A DNA stretch of 64,000 nt, taken from contig JAXFOK010000015.1 in the NCBI GenBank assembly GCA_034180415.1, forward strand, positions 68,528 to 132,527, written 5' to 3'. The position numbers were made by a program, and so were the translations under genes. The stretch's first letter is position 1. Every line of letters starts with the position of its first letter. The DNA is from CAKMMH01 sp927798255 (GTDB lineage: Bacteria; Bdellovibrionota_C; UBA2361; CAKMMH01). The notes below the pieces were generated by a model, which saw only the letters and a program-made list of their open reading frames with translations, was not told where the DNA came from and did not search any database. This document shows positions 8,427 to 17,187 of this stretch, in pieces.

Positions 8427-9512
8427 CTAATTTGATACTAACTCTTGAGAAATATTGGTATTTTCAGCTTGTTTTTTATTATCTAATATATTTTTTGTGT
8501 AGAGTAAGTTACAAATTGTAGCATAATCATTATCTAAAGTTTTTATTTCGAGCTCAAGTTCTTTATGTAAGAATTTATCTAAGTTTTGTAAATGAGAAAC
8601 TCCGCCTGTAATGTATAATGTTTTTAATGTTTCTTGAAGTTTAAGTTTTAGTTCATCATTTTGACTAATTAGAAAATTTATTATTTCTGTTACAAGCCCA
8701 TTTAATGCATTTTGTATAGCAAAATGAATGTGACTAGAGGTTAACTTAAATTTTTTGTGATAACTAGTTATCAAATCTTTACCATATATTTCAAAACTGT
8801 CATTTTCAAAAAGTTCGGTAGCGCTACCATAATTTTCTTTAATTTGCTTAGCCTCAAATTCACCAATATACATATTAAAGTGTTTTGCTATATAATTAAT
8901 TATTTGTAAATCAAGATAATTTCCAGTTACCATAAGCTCTTTAGAAGCTATAATGGCATTATTTAATATTATTGATATTTGTGTATATCCAGCTCCTTGT
9001 TCTAAAAGTAAAAATGTTTGTTCTTTTATACTATCTTGAAGTAAAGATAAATATAGGTTTGTCATGTTTAAAAAATATGTTTTCCCAATTTGTAATTTTT
9101 TTAATATAGAATTTATTATTTCTTTATCATCTTGGTTAATATTGCTGTTAACAATACAATAACATATCGCTTTAGAAAAATGCCATTTGCTAGAAATTTG
9201 GGTAAAGATATATTTTAACATTAAAGTAATTAATCTTACATCAGATATTTTCCCGTTTTTAATTGGACGAGAACATGTATAATTTATAGGAAGTTTGTTA
9301 TAAATAGTTTTTCCAATGTTTCCATATGCCAGAACTTTACTTGAATGAATTTGGGTTATTATAACATTAGCTTCTTGTAATATAAGATCTTGATGTTTGC
9401 TATAAACCTTTATGGTATCAGTTCCAATATCTAAAATAAAAACATCTCTAAAACTCATATTAAAGAATTGCTTTTTCTGGATAACGATAAAGGGGGTTTT
9501 TGATATTTCCAT
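8427..9512 (-). CDS. MreB-like actin-family protein, divergent
   Basis: Actin/Hsp70-fold protein most like MreB. VFILDIGTDTIKVY fits the phosphate-1 motif, AYGNIGKTIYNKLP and RPIKNGKISD match MreB landmarks, and ITGGVSHLQNLDKFL matches the adenosine motif. The phosphate-2 motif, normally DIGGGTT, reads EQGAGYT, so nucleotide binding or hydrolysis may be altered. MreB normally begins close to DIG, so Met 19 (9458) is an alternative start; the first ATG has a purine-rich GAAGTGAAG upstream. It may shape the cell or be a specialised filament. It sits 33 bases after a GAF protein and 42 before the exonuclease, suggesting one transcript. Confidence 0.65.
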   Translation of the reverse strand: MEISKTPFIVIQKKQFFNMSFRDVFILDIGTDTIKVYSKHQDLILQEANVIITQIHSSKVLAYGNIGKTIYNKLPINYTCSRPIKNGKISDVRLITLMLKYIFTQISSKWHFSKAICYCIVNSNINQDDKEIINSILKKLQIGKTYFLNMTNLYLSLLQDSIKEQTFLLLEQGAGYTQISIILNNAIIASKELMVTGNYLDLQIINYIAKHFNMYIGEFEAKQIKENYGSATELFENDSFEIYGKDLITSYHKKFKLTSSHIHFAIQNALNGLVTEIINFLISQNDELKLKLQETLKTLYITGGVSHLQNLDKFLHKELELEIKTLDNDYATICNLLYTKNILDNKKQAENTNISQELVSN

Positions 9513-9545
9513 AATACTACTTCACTTCATTACTTCATTTATTTT

Positions 9546-10472
9546 TTATATTGCTAATTCTAATTTAGCTTTTTTGTCGTTCTTTCTGCACCCCGAAATT
9601 AATTCTTCAAGTTTATATTCTTCATGTTTTAGTGCTTTGCATGAACGTTTGCTAAACTCTAGTTTTATATCCGTTTTTTGAGATACTGAAATTCTTCTCA
9701 CAATTGCCAAAATTTTATTCTCAACATGATTTGTTATCATATTATCTAATATAACGACAATATCACCTGACGGTAGTCTAAACATTGTAGATTCTGGTGG
9801 AATGCTTTGAGCGATTAATTTTTCAATTATTTCTATGATTGATATTGTTTTACCCGTTCCAAGATGAGCTTCGATTTCTTCAAGATTAGATAATTTTATA
9901 CGTAATATGTCCACACAACTAGGTTTTAATGTGGCTATCATTTTATTTGATTTTTTTATAAATGTATTCCAATCAGATTTGTTAGTAGTAGTTTGTGTTA
10001 GCTTATGTAATTCGTAAATAGAAGTTATTTGTGAAGTTAAAGCATTTAATATCAAGCATTGCTCTTTCGTAAATGCAAATGTTTTTTGACTATCACAAAA
10101 TAATACACCTATTTTATCATTGTATTCATCGATTATTATAGGTAACGCTAATATACTTTGAAGTTTTTCTTGCGTGTAATTTATACCAATATGTTTACTG
10201 TCTCTATCAAAAGGTGATATATGAATTGCTTTCTTATGCCTTGCAACATATCCGATGATTGTTGAATCGATGTTTATGGAAATTTTTGAGTTTTTTATTG
10301 TTTCTTTTGAATCATATGCGATTAATTCCAGAATGTTATTAGTATTTTTTTGGAAATTATCTTGTTCTTTAGGCAAGAAGATAAAAGTGCTATGGGCGTT
10401 TGTAATATTGCTAGCAAGTTTTGCTATATTTTGCATATAATTTTTTAAATTGATATTAGGTTCGTTTTCCAT
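9546..10472 (-). CDS. GAF domain protein with degenerate GGDEF domain
   Basis: Soluble two-domain protein. Residues ~10-155 look like a GAF sensor domain (IIGYVARHKKAIHI, ILALPIIID, GVLFCDSQKTFAFTKEQ). Residues ~175-290 follow the GGDEF fold: a VDILRIKLSNLEEIEAHLG strand and helix, then FRLPSGDIVVIL where FRYGGDEFVVIL is expected. The GGDEF signature is lost (PSGDI), so diguanylate cyclase activity is unlikely; GTP or c-di-GMP sensing or a structural role is possible. No membrane segment is seen. It lies 12 bases after the zinc-ribbon gene and upstream of the MreB-like gene. Confidence 0.65.
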   Translation of the reverse strand: MENEPNINLKNYMQNIAKLASNITNAHSTFIFLPKEQDNFQKNTNNILELIAYDSKETIKNSKISINIDSTIIGYVARHKKAIHISPFDRDSKHIGINYTQEKLQSILALPIIIDEYNDKIGVLFCDSQKTFAFTKEQCLILNALTSQITSIYELHKLTQTTTNKSDWNTFIKKSNKMIATLKPSCVDILRIKLSNLEEIEAHLGTGKTISIIEIIEKLIAQSIPPESTMFRLPSGDIVVILDNMITNHVENKILAIVRRISVSQKTDIKLEFSKRSCKALKHEEYKLEELISGCRKNDKKAKLELAI

Positions 10473-10484
10473 ATTAAGTACATC

Positions 10485-12032
10485 TTATTTCATCTCAACG
10501 GAATAAATTCTCGTTGCATATTTTGTTGCATTTTTAAATTTCTTTGAATCGGTAAATACGATTGCAAATCGAATGTGAGCTCCAGGTGTTAGTCTCTGCT
10601 TTTTGCCACTTTTAGAATTTTGCATTTTTTCTAAAATGCCACTTTCTAATGCGCGAAGTTCACTTGTCTTGTGTAACCCTAATTCAGAACTTGCTTTGAT
10701 TTGTTTACTTAATAAGACATTTGAGTCGTCATCAAATAAAATTCCTTCTAGCAAGATATCATCATCATAAATAACCTTATCAGAATCGTTTAACACTCGT
10801 CCTGTTATTATTTTAATATTTTCACCATTATTAAGGGTCTCATTTAAAATTTTAACATTTTTTAAAAATAAGCCAGCTGGAGGTACTTTACCAGTTTTGA
10901 AAATTCCTAGATCTATTTTTTTAAATAATGTATTGTTGGATTGTAAATAAAAACCACAAAAGGCTAATACTATAAGAAAACAAACAAATGGTAAACATAA
11001 TTTATAAACTGCTTCCCACGATCTAACCTTCTTTTGCACATTATCTGCTTTTTCGGTATCTTTTTTTCTGTTATTAAATTCAAATGATTTTTTACTATCA
11101 GCAAAATGGTTCTTCTTAGGCATGGCTAATAAATCATTTTCTTGATTAGAATCATTTGAAAAATTATCGAAATCATTATTAAAATTATTTGTTTTTGAAT
11201 TTAGCCAAGAGTCAAATTCTGAAGTTTTATTACTATTAGACTTATAGGAAGATGTTTTTAATGATGAGTTATTATAAGTATTTCTCGTAACTGTAGGTCC
11301 ATCTTTTATAAAAGCACTCTTTCTGTTAATTTTTGAAGTATCTGAACCTTTAACATCCTCATAAAAAGAATCTTCATCTGTGTATGATGATTTGCTGTTT
11401 CTTTTTTTTGAAATTTGTGTGTTGTCATCATTGTCAATAACAAATTTATCATCATTTTTGTTGTTTTTTCTGTTTCCTTTACTATCTAAAAAGTAATTAT
11501 CGTGTCTTAAATATTTTTTTTGTTTTATTTCTTGTGTAATGTTAAAATCTTCCTCATCTCCCTCATATTCTACATCTTCATTGTTTTCTGCATCTTCTTC
11601 TTCGTTTTCTTCATCGTAATCTTCATCATTCTCTAACTCTTCTTCATAGTCTTCTTCATCGTCTTCGATATCTTCTTCTTCAGTTTCTTCGTATTCTTCC
11701 TCCTTATCTTCTCCTTTCTCATATTCTTCTTCATATTCTTCTTGGGCTTCTTCTTGTGAATCTCCCATTTCAAATTCATCTTTATCTATAGAATTATTGT
11801 TAGCATCAATTTCAAAATCGTCTGATAAATTATTTTGCGATTTTTTGTCAGGATCTAAGTCTTCAAGCTTTATAGTAAATAAATTGTCACATTTTGAACA
11901 ATGAAATTGAGGGTCGCTTGTCAAATTTGAAAGCTTTGCCTGTTTTATAGAAAATTTTGTTTGACATTCAGGACACTGAATGATTAACATTTTATCAGAA
12001 TTGTTTGAATTTCTTGAATTTTGTTTCCTCAT
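10485..12032 (-). CDS. zinc-ribbon/DUF3426 membrane protein with acidic linker
   Basis: The N terminus has a MJ0042-type zinc ribbon with CPEC and CSKC knuckles (residues ~20-45). A long Glu/Asp-rich low-complexity tract (residues ~90-165) and an Asn/Ser/Lys-rich stretch follow. One membrane helix (LCLPFVCFLIVLAFCGFYL) and a C-terminal DUF3426-like beta domain (VKILNETLNNGENIKIITG; GRVLNDSDK) close the protein. This order is that of the zinc-ribbon/DUF3426 family, whose function is poorly known; the acidic linker is much longer than usual. A start at Met 15, just before LIIQCPEC, is also possible. It is the first gene of the minus-strand run down to the RNB gene. Confidence 0.7.
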   Translation of the reverse strand: MRKQNSRNSNNSDKMLIIQCPECQTKFSIKQAKLSNLTSDPQFHCSKCDNLFTIKLEDLDPDKKSQNNLSDDFEIDANNNSIDKDEFEMGDSQEEAQEEYEEEYEKGEDKEEEYEETEEEDIEDDEEDYEEELENDEDYDEENEEEDAENNEDVEYEGDEEDFNITQEIKQKKYLRHDNYFLDSKGNRKNNKNDDKFVIDNDDNTQISKKRNSKSSYTDEDSFYEDVKGSDTSKINRKSAFIKDGPTVTRNTYNNSSLKTSSYKSNSNKTSEFDSWLNSKTNNFNNDFDNFSNDSNQENDLLAMPKKNHFADSKKSFEFNNRKKDTEKADNVQKKVRSWEAVYKLCLPFVCFLIVLAFCGFYLQSNNTLFKKIDLGIFKTGKVPPAGLFLKNVKILNETLNNGENIKIITGRVLNDSDKVIYDDDILLEGILFDDDSNVLLSKQIKASSELGLHKTSELRALESGILEKMQNSKSGKKQRLTPGAHIRFAIVFTDSKKFKNATKYATRIYSVEMK

Positions 12033-12352
12033 ATTATTAATAAAAACAATAAATTATAAAACCAATTGTATATTCTATTAAAGTAATAACTTTAGCAGAG
12101 CTTTAAATTTACATTATTTATAGATATAATATAATAATATATTAGGATATGAGCAACAGACTTTTTTTAGAAAAGCTTTTAAAAACGATTGTTCTCTTTG
12201 ATTCTTCTATTTTTTATATTATGGTTTTAAATGGTGTAGGAACTTTCCTAAGATTACCTATAAATGTATATAAAAAACAAGTAATTTCATTAAAAAACTT
12301 ATAAAACGATAAAATAGATTATTTTTTATGATTTTTAAGATGTAAGTGGAGT
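12033..12352. promoter_or_regulatory. divergent intergenic region
   Basis: A 320-base AT-rich spacer between the zinc-ribbon gene and a glycosyltransferase. It has TATAAT-like boxes around 12124-12140 that could drive rightward transcription, and one short open frame listed separately. I see no repeat, tRNA or other structure in it. Confidence 0.4.
12149..12304 (+). CDS. possible 51-residue hydrophobic peptide
   Basis: An ATG at 12149 opens 51 codons, beginning MSNRLFLEKLLKTIVLFDSS and including a hydrophobic stretch (IFYIMVLNGVGTFL), with a basic Tyr/Lys tail. TATAAT-like boxes lie just upstream. AGGAT directly before the ATG gives spacing too short for a normal ribosome site. No family is recognised, and the frame may be chance in AT-rich DNA. 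Confidence 0.2.
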   Translation: MSNRLFLEKLLKTIVLFDSSIFYIMVLNGVGTFLRLPINVYKKQVISLKNL

Positions 12353-13510
12353 ATGGACTGTAAACAATATCAATTAACTTTATTTCTAGGTAGACATAAG
12401 ACACGTTGCGCTGGTTTTTGGATGTATTCAGTAGAGTTGATTAACGCACTTTGTGAGTTAGTACAAGATGAAAGGGAAATAAAAAACATAATTTTCCCTA
12501 TGAAGATAGTATTTTCAGGTTTAGATCAGCAGCAAGATGAGCTTGAAAAAATAAAAATGAAATATGCAGATTTGCCTATTGATATTGTTAGACTTGATGA
12601 TTTTAAAAATCACAGAAAATTTGGTGTATTTTTTGATTTTTTTAGAGTGTGTAAAAATACCAAAATTTTACATGCAACTTCAAATGTCCTTCCACTTATT
12701 TGTAGTGGAAAAAAAATATTAACAATTCATGATTTATTCCAAGCATATCCCGTAAATACACCTAGAGGTATTTATGAAAAATTTAGAATACTTATTTATA
12801 AGTTCCTGTTTTTATTGCAATTTAATATGGCTAATATAATAAATACAGATTTAGATAATGTTGCTGATGAGTTAAAAAAACGATATAAGAAGTTAAATAA
12901 TGTATGCACTATACTGCCAGGTTTAAAATCAGTTTATGTTAATTCTAAGTTTATAGAAAGAGAACATAATTATCCATATCTCTTAAGTTTCGCTTCGTCT
13001 GATTCAAGGAAAAATATAAGGCGTGTTATAGAAGCTTTTGCTAACACACATTTTTTAGAGAATATTTACCTTAGAATAATTACAAGCTCTAATGACTTAA
13101 AAGAAGAATTAGAAGTATTTTTAAAAGCTAATAACATTTCAAATATCGAAGTACTAGCTCAAGTTTCTGATATAGATTTACAAGAAATGTACGCAACCTC
13201 TAGAGCGTTAATTTTCCCATCGTTAGCTGAGGGGTTTGGTTTTCCTATTTATGAAGCACTTTCACAAGGAATTCCTGTGGTAGCATCAGCTAATTTGACT
13301 ATTGAACAAATAAGAGCAGAGGTTAGGCCATTTGTGATAGAATGTGATCCTTATTCGTGTAGCTCAATAAGTAATGCTATGCAAAGGGTAGTTAGTTTAT
13401 CTTTAAGAGTTGAAAAAAGGAAAAAAGTTGCTGAATACATTAAAAATACGTTAAATTTTAAAAATACTGCTATTCAATTTGTAAAACTTTATAGTAGCTG
13501 TCTTAAGTAG
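12353..13510 (+). CDS. GT4-family glycosyltransferase
   Basis: GT-B retaining sugar transferase with a cytoplasmic active site. The C-terminal donor domain has SFASSDSRKNIRRVIEAF and the signature FPSLAEGFGFPIYEALSQG followed by IPVVAS, with the conserved EX7E geometry. The acceptor domain shows TIHDLFQAYP. Length is 385 residues. GTGGAG precedes ATG 12353. Substrate is unknown. It stands apart from the polysaccharide cluster at 46-55 kb and directly upstream of rlmB. Confidence 0.85.
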   Translation: MDCKQYQLTLFLGRHKTRCAGFWMYSVELINALCELVQDEREIKNIIFPMKIVFSGLDQQQDELEKIKMKYADLPIDIVRLDDFKNHRKFGVFFDFFRVCKNTKILHATSNVLPLICSGKKILTIHDLFQAYPVNTPRGIYEKFRILIYKFLFLLQFNMANIINTDLDNVADELKKRYKKLNNVCTILPGLKSVYVNSKFIEREHNYPYLLSFASSDSRKNIRRVIEAFANTHFLENIYLRIITSSNDLKEELEVFLKANNISNIEVLAQVSDIDLQEMYATSRALIFPSLAEGFGFPIYEALSQGIPVVASANLTIEQIRAEVRPFVIECDPYSCSSISNAMQRVVSLSLRVEKRKKVAEYIKNTLNFKNTAIQFVKLYSSCLK

Positions 13511-13545
13511 TTTAATAATTTGATTAAGTTAATATTAGGTTTTTT

Positions 13546-14385
13546 ATGAAGAAATATAATGATAATAAAAGCGTAAATGGAAAAAAAATATCAAAAGAAA
13601 AAAAGTATCTAGATAAACAAGTAAATGATTTTAGCATACCAAAAGAGCTTAATAACAAGCGAATAATTCCTGGGAGAAATGCTGTTTATGAAGTTCTTAG
13701 GTATGTACCAAATAAAATTATTAAACTTTATTATTCAAGTGAAAATGGAGATAAAAGAAGTAGTGATATTTTAAAATTAGCAAAGGATAATGGCATAAAA
13801 TTAGAACTTGTTACAAAACAAGATATTTTAAAGATATCTAATGTTGATAACAATCAAGGATTTTTAGCAATTGTAAAAAATAATTCAGATAATTCTTTAA
13901 AAACTTATCTTCAGAATATTAAAAATTTTCAAAATGAAAAAATATGCATAGTGGCAGTTGATTCAGTTGAAGATCCTCATAATTTAGGTGCTATTTATAG
14001 GGCTTCTGAGTGTTTTGGGGTAAGTGCAGTATTAATTTGTAAAAATAGAGGAGTTTGTATTACACCAACTGTCGCAAAAGTTGCCGTAGGTGCCACAGAA
14101 TTAGTTAATACAATTGAAGTTAGTAATATGTTAACAGCTATAAGAGAGTTAAAAAAAGAAGGATTTTGGTGTATCGCTGCAGATGTTAACGAAAAATCTG
14201 TAAATTTACATGATTTTGAATTCCCTGAAAAATCTGTTCTAATTGTCGGAGCGGAAGGAACAGGGGTGAAAAAAGCCTTAAAAGACGAGGCTGATTTCAT
14301 CATAAAAATTCCTCAAGCAGGTAGAATAGATTCGCTTAATGTGTCGCAAGCTACGGCTGTTATTCTCTATCAAATGACAAAATAG
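13546..14385 (+). CDS. rlmB: 23S rRNA 2'-O-ribose methyltransferase, RlmB/TrmH type
   Basis: SPOUT-class RNA methyltransferase, probably modifying a guanosine of 23S rRNA. A Lys-rich N-terminal extension (~35 residues) is followed by the substrate-binding domain (RIIPGRNAVYEVL) and the SPOUT knot: DSVEDPHNLGAIYRASE, KVAVGATELV, VGAEGTGVKK and IPQAGRIDSLNVSQA. All knot motifs are intact. The last codons (ACA AAA TAG) form part of the left arm of a long palindromic element that continues downstream. Confidence 0.9.
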   Translation: MKKYNDNKSVNGKKISKEKKYLDKQVNDFSIPKELNNKRIIPGRNAVYEVLRYVPNKIIKLYYSSENGDKRSSDILKLAKDNGIKLELVTKQDILKISNVDNNQGFLAIVKNNSDNSLKTYLQNIKNFQNEKICIVAVDSVEDPHNLGAIYRASECFGVSAVLICKNRGVCITPTVAKVAVGATELVNTIEVSNMLTAIRELKKEGFWCIAADVNEKSVNLHDFEFPEKSVLIVGAEGTGVKKALKDEADFIIKIPQAGRIDSLNVSQATAVILYQMTK

Positions 14386-14552
14386 GCGATATATCGAAAA
14401 ATACTTCGTTATTCGGCAGTGACTTCATCCTCGCTGTACTAAGTAGTACACCTGCGGTGAAGTCCTACCGAATGCCTTGTCTTTTTCGCATCTCGCCTAT
14501 TTTGTCGCGATAAAGATTTTTGGTAGTATTTAGGCGATATATCGAAAAATAC
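14376..14552. repeat. long palindromic element incorporating rlmB 3' end, plus partial second copy
   Basis: The left arm (14376-14440) and right arm (14445-14506) are near-complementary over about 62 bases around an AAGT loop. The outermost 14 bases, GACAAAATAGGCGA, cover the last rlmB codons and stop and have a perfect inverted copy at 14493-14506. TAGGCGATATATCGAAAAATAC at 14383-14404 recurs at 14531-14552, an offset of 148 bases, as the start of a truncated second unit. The core AAAATACTxCGTTATT and AATGCCTTGTCTTTT is shared with the array after der. Confidence 0.85.
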
Positions 14553-14645
14553 GTATTTTACTATTTTATATGCCTAATCCTTTGACTATATTGTATTAAA
14601 TGTATAAACTAACTAAAGATTTTTGTTTAAATTATTTAAATTAAG

Positions 14646-15518
14646 ATGTTAGAAAATCGAGAAACAAATACTAATAATTCAAATAGTAATGTTAATAACA
14701 CAAATAGCATTAGGATAGAGTCAGTGTCTGGTAATCCATTCGAGATAAAACTAGATTTCTTTGATGGTCCTATCGATTTACTTTTACACCTCGTAAAAAA
14801 GAATGAGTTAGAAATCGAAAAATTATCTTTAGTGCAAGTTGCTAATCAGTACCTTGAATGTCTTGAAGCCATGAAAAGGATTGATCTAGATGTCGCAGGT
14901 GAGTATCTTGTGATGGCTACAACTCTTCTTGCTATAAAAGCATCGTTTCTTCTACATGAGCCAATAGAGCTTGAAGTAAATGATGACGGTGATTTAGTTG
15001 ACCCTTCAGAAGAGCTTCTAAAGAGATTAAAGGAAGCTCAAATATATAAAGAGGGCGCAAGGGAACTTTCAAAAGCTAAGATTTTAGGATTTGATGTTTT
15101 TGCTAGACCATCAAGTTTAAAAAATTATGAGTCAACAGAAATACAGCTAAAAGATGAAGACGCAACACTTCTTGCCGTTGCATTTGGAAAAGTGTTAAAG
15201 GGGTTAAAAAATAGAGGTGATTATGTCGTTGAGGTTGATAACGTTTCTATTGTTGAAAGAATGATGAATATTTTAGATAAAATTAAGGAATCGGGAAATA
15301 AAATTAAATTTTCTGATTTATCTAAAGATTTTAAATCTGTTGTGGATGTCGTTGGTTCGTTCTGTGCATTACTTGAGTTATGTAGAAGGCATATCTTAAA
15401 AGTGTTTCAAGAAGATACCTTTAAAGATATAGTAATTAGTTTAGATGATCTTGAATTCGATGCAGATAAATTTAAGAAAGAGTATAAAAGAGAAACTGAA
15501 CTAGAATTTGCGATTTAG
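14646..15518 (+). CDS. scpA: segregation and condensation protein A
   Basis: Kleisin subunit of the SMC-ScpAB condensin that compacts and segregates the nucleoid. An Asn/Ser-rich N-terminal leader (~30 residues) precedes the diagnostic DFFDGPIDLLLHLVKKNE and the SMC-binding helical region (ATTLLAIKASFLLHEP). The C-terminal winged-helix part is FSDLSKDFKSVVDVVGSF onward. Length is 290. It begins an scpA-scpB-rluB-pgpA run on one strand, 48 bases before scpB. Confidence 0.93.
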   Translation: MLENRETNTNNSNSNVNNTNSIRIESVSGNPFEIKLDFFDGPIDLLLHLVKKNELEIEKLSLVQVANQYLECLEAMKRIDLDVAGEYLVMATTLLAIKASFLLHEPIELEVNDDGDLVDPSEELLKRLKEAQIYKEGARELSKAKILGFDVFARPSSLKNYESTEIQLKDEDATLLAVAFGKVLKGLKNRGDYVVEVDNVSIVERMMNILDKIKESGNKIKFSDLSKDFKSVVDVVGSFCALLELCRRHILKVFQEDTFKDIVISLDDLEFDADKFKKEYKRETELEFAI

Positions 15519-15566
15519 TTTTTTATTATGTTTATTATTTGAAAATTTAAATTTGGAATATAAATT

Positions 15567-16355
15567 ATGATAATTGATGAAAATATAATAAATGCAGAAA
15601 ATATTAAAACTTCAAATGATTCGAATGATGGATCTATGGTAGGCAATGAGAATTTAATTGATAATGCTCTAGAAAATGATTTAAGAGATGTTATAAATTG
15701 TGAGATAGAAGATAAATCCATAAATGAAACATGTGGTAATGATAATATAGAAGAAGATGAAGAAGATGATGAAGAAGAAGATAATGCGGAAAATGACGAG
15801 AAGTTAGGAATAGAACTTAATAAGCAAGTTGTTGAAGCATTACTTTTTGCAAATGGAGAAGAGCTTTCTTTAGAAAAATTAGAAGAGGCATTGCAAGTTC
15901 CTAAAGATCAAATTTTATTTTGGATAGATGAGCTTTGTAAAAAATACAATAGTGATGAATCTTCTTTTGAGCTTGTTAAATTAAATGATAAATATCAATT
16001 AAGAACAAAAGATACATATAGCGCATATATAAGAAGGTTAAAAATTCAAAAGCCAAGACGATTAAGTAATTCAGCTCTTGAAACACTTGCAGTAATTGCT
16101 TACAAACAACCTATAATGAAAAGTGAAATAGAAAGAATTAGAGGAGTCGACGCTACTCCTACTATAAAGACACTTATTTCTAGAAATTTAATTAAAATTA
16201 TGGGACATGCAGATAAAATCGGACAACCTGCTCTTTACGCAACTACTGATGATTTCTTAAAAGTGTTTAATTTAAATTCGTTAAAAGATTTACCTAATCT
16301 AAGAGAAATCGTAAACATCACTGATGAACCTGAAGAAATGCCAGAAGAAGCTTAA
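15567..16355 (+). CDS. scpB: segregation and condensation protein B with acidic extension
   Basis: Dimeric winged-helix partner of ScpA and SMC. The conserved part starts at KQVVEALLFANGEELSLEKL (residue ~87) and carries the family core ALETLAVIAYKQPIMKSEIE, RGVDATPTIKTL and GQPALYATTDDFL. The first ~85 residues are an unusual Asp/Glu/Asn-rich extension with an EEDEEDDEEED run, absent from typical ScpB. The acidic tract resembles those in FtsK and the zinc-ribbon protein of this window. Function is confident; the role of the extension is unknown. Confidence 0.92.
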   Translation: MIIDENIINAENIKTSNDSNDGSMVGNENLIDNALENDLRDVINCEIEDKSINETCGNDNIEEDEEDDEEEDNAENDEKLGIELNKQVVEALLFANGEELSLEKLEEALQVPKDQILFWIDELCKKYNSDESSFELVKLNDKYQLRTKDTYSAYIRRLKIQKPRRLSNSALETLAVIAYKQPIMKSEIERIRGVDATPTIKTLISRNLIKIMGHADKIGQPALYATTDDFLKVFNLNSLKDLPNLREIVNITDEPEEMPEEA

Positions 16356-16379
16356 AAATTTTAGGAGAATAAGAGTACT

Positions 16380-17183
16380 ATGAGTAAAAAAATGAGACTT
16401 GCAAAATTTCTAGCAGAATGTGGCGTAGCTTCAAGAAGAAAATCAGAGGAGCTTATAGAAGAAGGAAGAGTTAAAGTTAATAATATTGTTGTTACAGATG
16501 TTGCAACAACGGTTGACGCATTCATTGATAAAGTTAAATTTAATAATAAAATGTTAGAAATCCCATCAAAAGGTATTATTTTACTTCATAAACCTCGTGC
16601 TGTTATTTCAGCAAGGCAAACAGAAGAAGAGGAAAGAAAGGTAGTTTCTGATTTACTTCCTAAAAAGTATGAAAGTTACTTTCCTGTTGGAAGACTTGAT
16701 TTTGAATCTACAGGACTTGTCCTTATGACAAATGATGGAGATTTAGCGCAAGTTTTAATGCATCCAAAATATAATTTTATAAGAGTGTATGAAGTTAAAG
16801 TTAGAGGAAAGTTAAAACCACAAGATGCATCAAAAATAAGACATGGCGTTAAATTAGATGATGGGCTTGTACAAGCAAAAATTGAAGTAATAAAAGAGCT
16901 TGAGAATTCTACTTGGATAAAAATTGCGATAAGAATAGGAAAAAATAGAGTCATTAGACGTCTTATGGAAAAGCTTGGGTATCCTGTTGAAAAATTAAAG
17001 CGTATTCAACATGGGCCTTTTAAGTTAGGTAGTATTCCTGTTGGAGAGTTTGAAGTATTAAGTTACAAGCAATATGAAGCGCTAAGAACAAATATTTTTA
17101 ACGAAGTAAAAGAAAAAGAACGACTTAAAAAAGAATATAAAGACAAAAAATTTACAAAATTAAAAAAGAAACTTAAGAGATAA
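16380..17183 (+). CDS. rluB: 23S rRNA pseudouridine synthase, RluB family
   Basis: RsuA/RluB-type pseudouridine synthase. The S4 RNA-binding domain covers residues ~4-65 (LAKFLAECGVASRRKSEELI). The catalytic domain carries GRLDFESTGLVLMTNDG, with the active-site Asp in GRLD, and ends at VEKLKRIQHGPFKLG. The C-terminal tail is Lys-rich, as in RluB. AGGAG precedes the start by 11 bases. The next gene starts four bases after its stop. Rsu/RluE/RluF paralogues are the alternatives; the scpAB neighbourhood and length (267) favour RluB. Confidence 0.88.
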   Translation: MSKKMRLAKFLAECGVASRRKSEELIEEGRVKVNNIVVTDVATTVDAFIDKVKFNNKMLEIPSKGIILLHKPRAVISARQTEEEERKVVSDLLPKKYESYFPVGRLDFESTGLVLMTNDGDLAQVLMHPKYNFIRVYEVKVRGKLKPQDASKIRHGVKLDDGLVQAKIEVIKELENSTWIKIAIRIGKNRVIRRLMEKLGYPVEKLKRIQHGPFKLGSIPVGEFEVLSYKQYEALRTNIFNEVKEKERLKKEYKDKKFTKLKKKLKR

Positions 17184-17187
17184 GATT

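Noticed and set aside
14376..14552. Integron attC site
   Set aside because: The element is a large palindrome at a gene end, like attC, but the paired RYYYAAC/GTTRRRY core sites are not present consistently; an ACTCAAC seen in the first der unit is lost in the next two units.
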